Assembly (NCBI GenBank): GCA_902478765.1
Contig: CABSMN010000027.1
Location: 1-9,169 of the forward strand
DNA: 9,169 bases
Source: an uncultured Collinsella sp.
GTDB taxonomy: Bacteria; Actinomycetota; Coriobacteriia; Coriobacteriales; Coriobacteriaceae
Reading direction: 5' to 3'
This document shows positions 5,212-9,169 of this stretch, piece by piece. The translations under genes were made by a program, and so were the position numbers. The notes below the pieces were generated by a model. It was not told the DNA's origin, searched no databases, and saw only the letters and a program-made list of their open reading frames with translations. Every line of letters begins with the position of its first letter. Position 1 is the first letter of the stretch.

Positions 5212-6328
5212 GGGCTCGACCTGCGGCGCGAACGCGATCATCGCCGGCATCGGGAACGGCGCCGGCATAGCGGTTGCGAATCTCCCTTGCGTAACCGCGA
5301 CGCGCAAGAAGCTCATCGCGAACCGCCGGATCTTCGAGCAGGTCCTCATCGCACTTCGGTGCGATGAATTTGGGGAATGAATTGTAGGCGACGCCCTTGC
5401 TCGCTTTCGCTTGTTCGACCCACGCCGAGTACGCCTTCTTAAGACGTTGAATGTAAATCTCACAGCGCTTCTCATACGGCAACGCTCGCTCGGCTTCCAA
5501 CATGTTCTTTTCGAACGCCGCTTCAAGTTGTTTGACCGCGAAACGTCCGTCGAGTCGAGTCAGATTGAAAGTGCACTTCGGATTGACGGCCTCCTTGATA
5601 TCGAGATCTGTCGCATAGACTCGATTGTTCTTGATGAAAATGTCTACGCCCCATGAGGCAAGTAGTTTTTTGAACTGCTCCATATTCTTTGGGTGACCTT
5701 CATTGATTGCAAGATGGATTAGCTCGCGCAGATTGTTTTTATAACTGTACTCACCGCGACCGATAATCTCCTTTTCTGTGTCGCGCGGCTGGCGATCACG
5801 AATCTTCGAATTTTTCTTTCCCTTTTCAAGTTGAGTAAGATTCCAAGCCTCGTCCATTTCACGGACCCACGCAGCGCGTTCGTACTTTCCGCGTCGCCCA
5901 CCCGTCTCGCAACGTTTGCCGGTTAACAAATCGGTACGGTTAATCGCCATGTGCACTGCGTAGCGTTTTCCCGCCTTATCACTTTCCTCATGCAACGCGA
6001 CAATCACTTGTTGATGCGGATAGTGCTTCGCAAGCCATTGCTCCGCGTAGGCCATACACGCATCTGGGGTCATCTTGCCTCCGTTGCAGCTGCACTCCTC
6101 GGGCAGAAACGCGAGAATCTGATGAAGCATCGTTATGTTCTTCGCGCCGGCACGCGCGGACCTGTCGTGATGAAACATCTTCCGCGTCATAGTCATCTCG
6201 GAAAACCAGTACTTTCCGTTCGCGAGGTTCCAGCCGCCGCGGGCCAAAGCACGCTTTCCGTTGATGTACTTGCGCACGTTCTTCGCGTAGCGTTCGGATG
6301 AAATACCTTTCTGCTTAATAACGGTCAT
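5129..6328 (-). CDS. Relaxase / mobilisation nuclease (MobA/VirD2-type)
   Basis: The product is 399 residues. Family features: an N-terminal region with candidate catalytic tyrosines (Y14 and Y21 in ERYAKNVRKYING), then a motif-III-like histidine cluster with H113 in ALHEE and H126 in YAVHMAIN, followed by a helical region (about 160-400). Relaxases nick the origin of transfer and pilot the strand during conjugative mobilisation. The usual three-His motif looks divergent (HEE then HMAIN). ATG 6328 is preferred to GTG 6337; both overlap the end of mobC, so the genes are translationally coupled. At 399 residues it is complete for the nuclease but may have lost or changed its C-terminus, because coding character continues in other frames beyond the stop (see 4920-5211). 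Its likely target is the repeat-rich DNA at 6910-7164. Confidence 0.85.
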   Translation of the reverse strand: MTVIKQKGISSERYAKNVRKYINGKRALARGGWNLANGKYWFSEMTMTRKMFHHDRSARAGAKNITMLHQILAFLPEECSCNGGKMTPDACMAYAEQWLAKHYPHQQVIVALHEESDKAGKRYAVHMAINRTDLLTGKRCETGGRRGKYERAAWVREMDEAWNLTQLEKGKKNSKIRDRQPRDTEKEIIGRGEYSYKNNLRELIHLAINEGHPKNMEQFKKLLASWGVDIFIKNNRVYATDLDIKEAVNPKCTFNLTRLDGRFAVKQLEAAFEKNMLEAERALPYEKRCEIYIQRLKKAYSAWVEQAKASKGVAYNSFPKFIAPKCDEDLLEDPAVRDELLARRGYAREIRNRYAGAVPDAGDDRVRAAGRAHGGNVDISPQVDRAVDRGDYARGDTPR

Positions 6329-6899
6329 TGAGATCACCGCCGTCGGTGAAATAGCGCCGCTCGAGCTCTCTTATGAAGAGAGTGACTTTGCGGGCGTTCT
6401 GGTAAACCTTTTCAAGCGTACGAAAAACAGCTTTCTCGTTGTACGCGGGAAGCCCTTGGGCGTTCACAAAATACATCAGCTGATTGAGGTTCGTTCCCTC
6501 GCGATACAGCTCGTGATAGATTTTCGCGACTTGGCTTTTATCGAAATCGATCTTCTCGATTTTACCGGCAAGCATCACGCGGCGGGCATACGCACTGACG
6601 GTCGCACCGAGTATATCCGCCCGTTTGCGGATCGCCTCGTGCTCGCCATCGGTGACCTTAACGTAAATGACCTTCGAGCGCTTTTCGTCCGAATCACCTG
6701 AAACGGGTTGCAGCTTTTTGCTGCGGCCACCGTCATCATTTTTGGAAACTAGATTATCGAGTGATTCACTCCGATGGATCAAGTTATAACGAATGAGTTC
6801 GGCTTTCGTCATGCCTGCCTTTTCCGCCAAAGCGGAAAACGTTTCATATTCTTCAGAAGTGAGTGTCGCCTTAACGGTGTGTGGACGCTTGCAACTCAT
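6315..6899 (-). CDS. mobC: MobC-family mobilisation accessory protein with two ribbon-helix-helix segments
   Basis: The product is 194 residues. Residues about 7-45 (TVKATLTSEEYETFSALA then KAGMTKAELIRYNLI) and about 76-113 (VIYVKVTDGEHEAIRKRA then LGATVSAYARRVML) each show the strand-helix-helix pattern of ribbon-helix-helix DNA binders. The conserved MobC segment follows (ELYREGTNLNQLMYFVN, about 130-146). MobC proteins bind the origin of transfer, help melt it and recruit the relaxase. ATG 6899 is chosen because a GGGGGGG run lies 4 bases upstream; a longer start at 6938 would translate through a hairpin. The stop lies within the relaxase start region. Two RHH segments in one MobC is unusual; a natural linker (Asp/Gly/Ser/Lys-rich, about 50-74) separates them. 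Confidence 0.85.
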   Translation of the reverse strand: MSCKRPHTVKATLTSEEYETFSALAEKAGMTKAELIRYNLIHRSESLDNLVSKNDDGGRSKKLQPVSGDSDEKRSKVIYVKVTDGEHEAIRKRADILGATVSAYARRVMLAGKIEKIDFDKSQVAKIYHELYREGTNLNQLMYFVNAQGLPAYNEKAVFRTLEKVYQNARKVTLFIRELERRYFTDGGDLNDRY

Positions 6900-6909
6900 A
6901 TGCCCCCCC

Positions 6910-6970
6910 AGGAAAGCAGAGCGAATCGGTGAGGCCACCGATTCAAAAACCGATATGAGATTGCTTTCCT
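6910..6970. repeat. Nested inverted repeats just upstream of mobC (probable operator or oriT arm)
   Basis: AGGAAAGCA (6910-6918) is inverted at 6962-6970, enclosing a perfect 9-bp hairpin GAATCGGTG/CACCGATTC (6923-6931, 6936-6944) with loop AGGC. It lies 11 bases from the mobC start, where autoregulatory MobC or relaxase binding is expected. Confidence 0.65.
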
Positions 6971-7024
6971 TTTTAGGAGCGACTGACGTCGCGCCGTTTT
7001 TTTGAAGTGACGCCGTCGCTTCCC

Positions 7025-7053
7025 TTAGAAATGAAGGCGAACTTCATTTCTAA
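7025..7053. repeat. Perfect 12-bp inverted repeat in the oriT region
   Basis: TTAGAAATGAAG (7025-7036) and CTTCATTTCTAA (7042-7053) are exact inverse copies around a 5-nt GCGAA loop. Confidence 0.85.
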
Positions 7054-7084
7054 CTTTATCGCCGTGAGAGGTGATAAACAAGAT

Positions 7085-7135
7085 GTGTTGGCAGATAAAG
7101 GGGGCGAGTATGGCCCCATTTATCTAGCCCAACAC
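7085..7135. repeat. Long imperfect inverted repeat in the oriT region
   Basis: GTGTTGG, AGATAAA and GGGGC on the left arm are matched by GCCCC, TTTATCT and CCCAACAC on the right arm. Small bulges give about 20 pairs around a 7-8 nt loop. It sits directly before the candidate nick core. Confidence 0.75.
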
Positions 7136-7254
7136 CAATCTTGCAATCACCGGAACGGCGATTGGGCGGAGCGTAGCGTAGACACGAAATGAGAGGCCTC
7201 GTTTCGAGCGAAAGGCTTCGCGGTGTCGTAGTGTCAGCGGAGACCGTGAGCGGA

Positions 7255-7298
7255 AGCGAATTTTTAACGCGAAGGATGCTGAGTGTTAGAAATTCGCT
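7255..7298. repeat. Hairpin 1 with conserved loop motif
   Basis: AGCGAATTTTTAAC (7255-7268) pairs with GTTAGAAATTCGCT (7285-7298): 14 pairs, one of them T-G. The 16-nt loop is GCGAAGGATGCTGAGT. Confidence 0.85.
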
Positions 7299-7312
7299 GT
7301 AGCGAGAGCGGA

Positions 7313-7356
7313 GCGGTAATGCGAATGCGAGGGATGCCGAGTTTTTGCATTACCGC
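7313..7356. repeat. Hairpin 2 with the same loop motif
   Basis: GCGGTAATGCGAA (7313-7325) pairs with TTTGCATTACCGC (7344-7356): 13 pairs, one of them G-T. The loop contains GCGAGGGATGCCGAGT (7327-7342), identical to the loop of hairpin 1 at 14 of 16 positions, although the stems differ. Confidence 0.85.
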
Positions 7357-7365
7357 GCAGCGGAC

Positions 7366-7509
7366 TCCGGACGAGGGCTGGAGCAAGTTGATGAAAGACC
7401 TTACCGATTTGCGAACGGTTTTGCCCGAAGCATCCTGCACCGCCGGATTCTTTTGGAACGGCCTCTCGTTTGATTGCTTTCCTATCGTTTGCTCCCAGAC
7501 TGGGCGTCT
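7366..7509. other. Spacer without visible gene
   Basis: I see no gene here. The only feature noted is AGCATCCT at 7429-7436, an exact complement of the loop segment AGGATGCT at 7273-7280. Confidence 0.5.
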
Positions 7510-7535
7510 AAAAAAGGCGGCCGAAACCGGCCGCC
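7510..7535 (-). terminator. Intrinsic terminator of the lipoprotein gene
   Basis: On the minus strand GGCGGCCG pairs with CGGCCGCC (7535-7528, 7523-7516) around GTTT and is followed by six Ts (7515-7510). It lies 50 bases past the stop of the minus-strand gene at 7586. Confidence 0.85.
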
Positions 7536-7585
7536 CGCAAATAATTTTTTATTTACCGAATGTAAGAGGAGAGGAACGATGCACA

Positions 7586-8239
7586 TTACTCCCAGTGGCC
7601 GGCGACGTCGACAACCCAATGCTGTCCCGTAGCCTGCTGTTCATAATGTCCCTGGTCCTCAGAGGTGGTATACGAATCATCTACAACGGATCCACCGATA
7701 CCGCCGTTTTCGCCATCGTTAATAATCCAAGCGTAGGCGGCATCGGATGAATCGAAAGGCCCTACCATAGTACCACCATGATTGACCCAGAAACGAGGAT
7801 GACGCGTGTATACCACGTTCGGTACCCAGACCTGGCTGTAGTCGGTTTCCCAGTGGCCCTGCTCGGCAACCCATTTCTTCTGGCTACCGCCGTTGGAAGA
7901 GGAGTTATTGCTGCCAGAGTTCTGAGAATTACCGGAATTCTGCTTGGACTGGGAGGAATCGCCCTTGTTGTCCGACTTCGACGAGTCGGAAGACTTGTTA
8001 TCCTCTTTCTTGGAGTCATCGGACTTCTGGTCCTTGTCGTCGGATTCTTTCTTCTCCTCGGTCTTGGTTCCAGAGGTTTGCGCCGCCTTTTCTTCGCTCG
8101 GCTTCTTTTTGTCTTTATTCTTTACCGCTGTGGCGGCCTTTTCCGTAGAGCCGCTTCCTTGCTTTGCAACGCTGGCACATCCAAGTTGAGGTGCCGAAAG
8201 GCACACCAGAAGCGCAACGATAATAGCCTTTGTTCTCAC
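7586..8239 (-). CDS. Probable lipoprotein with Ser/Lys/Asp-rich linker and Trp-rich C-terminal domain
   Basis: The product is 217 residues. A short basic start and hydrophobic stretch (MRTKAIIVALLVCLSAPQLG) lead to Cys21, a lipobox-like site, so the protein is probably lipid-anchored outside the membrane. Residues about 30-120 are a low-complexity Lys/Asp/Ser/Asn linker. The C-terminal ~95 residues are Trp/Tyr/His-rich with two related pieces (EQGHWETDYSQVW and EDQGHYEQ), ending VDVAGHWE. I do not recognise the domain; it resembles degenerate repeat domains of actinobacterial surface proteins that lost their Cys pairs. GTG 8239 is preferred over ATG 8257 because GGGAG lies 6 bases before it, while the ATG has no ribosome site and abuts a terminator. 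It follows the LAQTG surface protein gene and is ended by the terminator at 7510-7535. Confidence 0.75.
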   Translation of the reverse strand: MRTKAIIVALLVCLSAPQLGCASVAKQGSGSTEKAATAVKNKDKKKPSEEKAAQTSGTKTEEKKESDDKDQKSDDSKKEDNKSSDSSKSDNKGDSSQSKQNSGNSQNSGSNNSSSNGGSQKKWVAEQGHWETDYSQVWVPNVVYTRHPRFWVNHGGTMVGPFDSSDAAYAWIINDGENGGIGGSVVDDSYTTSEDQGHYEQQATGQHWVVDVAGHWE

Positions 8240-8261
8240 GCCGATCTCCCTGTCCATGAAA

Positions 8262-8297
8262 CCGGGCGTTGGACACTAGCCGATATCCAACGCCCGG
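8262..8297 (-). terminator. Hairpin terminator between surface protein and lipoprotein genes
   Basis: CCGGGCGTTGGA (8262-8273) is perfectly inverted at 8286-8297 (12 bp, 12-nt loop), just after the surface protein stop at 8305. Only three Ts follow on the minus strand, so read-through into the lipoprotein gene is likely. No clear promoter is visible between the two genes. Confidence 0.7.
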
Positions 8298-8304
8298 CTC
8301 GCTT

Positions 8305-9149
8305 TTACATCTGCTCGCGGCGCTTCTTTTGATCGAGGAAGACGCCGGCCGCCACGAGGACGGTACCGCCGATGGCGAACGTCTCGCCGATGAGTCCCGC
8401 GCGGTCGCCTGTCTGGGCGAGGCTGCCGGGCTGGGCGGTATCCGTGCCGGCGAGGTGCTTCGGGGTGTATGCCGCCTGCTGCTTTGCGGCCTCCTCTGCC
8501 TCCTGTCGTGCGATCTCATCGGAAAGCTTCTGCTCCGCCGCGATGCGGTCGGACTTCGCCAACTCGTAGGCGGCGAGTGCCGCATCATAGCCGGGCTGGA
8601 GCCCGTCCACCGCGCCCTGCTTCTCGTCCAGGATGGCCTTGGCGGGCGCGACCTTGGCACGTGCCTCGACTGCTGCGGCGAAAAGCGCGTTGAGGGCGTC
8701 ATCCGCGTTCACATCATGGCCGGAAGCGATCGCCGCGCCGGCATCGATGGAGTTCAGCTTCGACAGCTTGGCGTCTGCCTGCGCCTTCGCCTGTTCGGCG
8801 GCGGAGACCAGGGACTCGGCGGCGATGGTATCCGCCTTCGCGGCATCGAGGGCGGCCTTGGTGTCATTGACGGCCTTTACTGCATCCTGCTCGCGCTGCT
8901 GTGCCTCTGCGAGCTTCGCGGCAAGACCGGTGAGGATGTCGAGGTTCGACTGTGCGTCATCGAGATCGGTCTGGGAGCCGGTAAGCCTGTCGGCGGCAAC
9001 GCCGGTGTCGGTCTTTGCGGCATCGACGGCACGCTGGGCATCCGCGAGGGCGCGTGCGGTGGCGTCTGCCTTTTGCTCGGCGGCGGCGAGGACGGTCGCC
9101 TTCTCGACCTGATCGACTGCCGCCGCGTCATGGACGCTCTTTGCTGTAT
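8305..9149 (-). CDS. Alanine-rich coiled-coil surface protein with LAQTG sortase signal, 5' end missing
   Basis: The minus-strand frame is open without a stop from 9147 to TAA 8305-8307, giving the last 280 residues of a protein cut by the contig end. The first ~220 residues are Ala/Asp/Lys/Glu/Gln-rich coiled coil (e.g. TARALADAQRAVDAAKTDTG). The C-terminus has SLAQTG (LAQTG begins at about residue 243 of the fragment), a hydrophobic segment (LIGETFAIGGTVLVAAGVF) and a basic tail (KKRREQM). That is a complete cell-wall sorting signal. LAxTG is the motif preferred by class E sortases of high-GC Gram-positives. The GTG at 8712 is an internal codon and not the start. Signal peptide and N-terminal domains are not seen, so adhesin or structural role cannot be judged. 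Confidence 0.85.
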
Positions 9150-9169
9150 CTGTCTCTTATACACATCTG
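9150..9169. other. Residual Nextera transposase adapter (artefact)
   Basis: The last 20 bases, CTGTCTCTTATACACATCTG, are the Nextera/Tn5 mosaic end plus the first base of the read-1 adapter. This is library DNA left on the contig, not genome. Natural sequence ends at 9149. Confidence 0.97.

Larger units (their letters stand above)
6978..7164. other. Probable origin-of-transfer region (cluster of inverted repeats)
   Basis: Upstream of mobC and relaxase, this noncoding stretch has inverted repeats at 6978-7020 (AGCGAC/GTCGCT, imperfect), 7025-7053 (12 bp perfect), 7055-7078 (9 bp with one G-T), 7085-7135 (long imperfect) and 7144-7164 (9 bp, one mismatch). AATCTTGC at 7137-7144 resembles the IncP-type nick core (YATCCTG/Y) with one change, and sits between two repeats as nick sites often do. 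Position relative to the mob genes and repeat density are the main support; the nick site is an inference. Confidence 0.55.
7166..7365. other. Tandem structured units led by GCGGAG, function unknown
   Basis: GCGGAG occurs at 7166, 7237 and 7308 (both spacings exactly 71 bases) and GCGGAC at 7360. Each interval contains strong hairpins. 7181-7227 has an outer GACAC/GTGTC stem with two inner AGGC-loop hairpins. 7255-7298 and 7313-7356 each have a 13-14 bp stem with the same loop motif. No protein frame explains it. It adjoins the candidate oriT, so it could be part of the transfer or replication origin, a recombination site array or a noncoding RNA. Confidence 0.7.

Noticed and set aside
6905..7365. 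CRISPR array suggested by regularly spaced short repeats
   Set aside because: The recurring element is only 6 bases, the intervals are themselves palindromic, spacing breaks after three units, and no cas gene is present.
7579..7632. A 17-codon + ORF with a good GAGGAGAGG ribosome site at ATG 7579
   Set aside because: It is very short, antisense to the lipoprotein C-terminus, and ends quickly without context; the purine run is likely chance.
7283..7750. A 155-codon + frame across hairpin 1, the terminator and the lipoprotein end
   Set aside because: It crosses two strong hairpins and a minus-strand terminator and is antisense to the lipoprotein; no ribosome site or domain.
8877..9164. A 95-residue minus-strand protein beginning MYKRQ
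   Set aside because: Its start codon lies inside the Nextera adapter, and the frame is a Ser/Arg/Pro-rich shadow of the real surface protein frame.

Overview
The window looks like the mobile or accessory DNA of a Gram-positive actinobacterium, and a gut Coriobacteriia-type organism is my best guess. This rests on GC-rich, Ala/Asp/Glu-rich genes, strong GGAGG-type ribosome binding sites, a LAxTG sortase signal and a two-gene MobC/relaxase cassette. The host cannot be fixed from sequence alone. The right edge ends in 20 bases of Nextera adapter, so this is the end of an assembly contig and not natural DNA. Composition is mosaic: about 1118-3824 and 8305-9149 are clearly GC-rich, while 1-1000 and about 3840-7560 are more AT-rich.

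Region by region. 88-657 (+) holds two small DNA-binding proteins, an excisionase-like helix-turn-helix and a winged helix protein, followed by a nested hairpin with a T-tract. 658-1117 has no convincing gene. 1118-1684 (+) is a coiled-coil protein. It converges on a tight three-gene operon of calcineurin-like metallophosphoesterases (3824 down to 1727, minus strand, ATGA/TGATG start-stop overlaps). In front of the operon lies a 21-codon leader ORF whose 3' half is the stem of an intrinsic terminator, which is an attenuator-like layout. 4017-4361 holds a tiny + ORF, a convergent 41-residue hydrophobic/basic protein with a perfect but hairpin-masked Shine-Dalgarno, and a minus-strand terminator with no obvious gene. 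4458-4904 (+) is a four-helix membrane protein of unknown function.

4920-6899 (minus) is the mobilisation module: mobC (with two ribbon-helix-helix-like segments), a MobA/VirD2-type relaxase overlapping it, and a possible frameshifted small gene after the relaxase that runs through a perfect 15-bp palindrome. Upstream of mobC, 6910-7164 is a dense run of inverted repeats that very probably contains the origin of transfer. Next to it, 7166-7365 contains GCGGAG-led units. Two of these have 13-14 bp stems of unrelated sequence that carry the same 16-nt loop motif, which is the most intriguing structure in the window.

7510-9149 (minus) encodes a probable lipoprotein and, upstream of it, the C-terminal 280 residues of an alanine-rich coiled-coil surface protein with an LAQTG sorting signal. 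That gene is cut by the contig end. Together the genes suggest a mobilisable element (transfer genes, DNA-binding regulators, small membrane/toxin-like cargo, phosphoesterase cargo) next to cell-surface genes. No replication initiator, integrase or conjugative secretion gene is visible, so I cannot say whether it is a plasmid or an integrated element.
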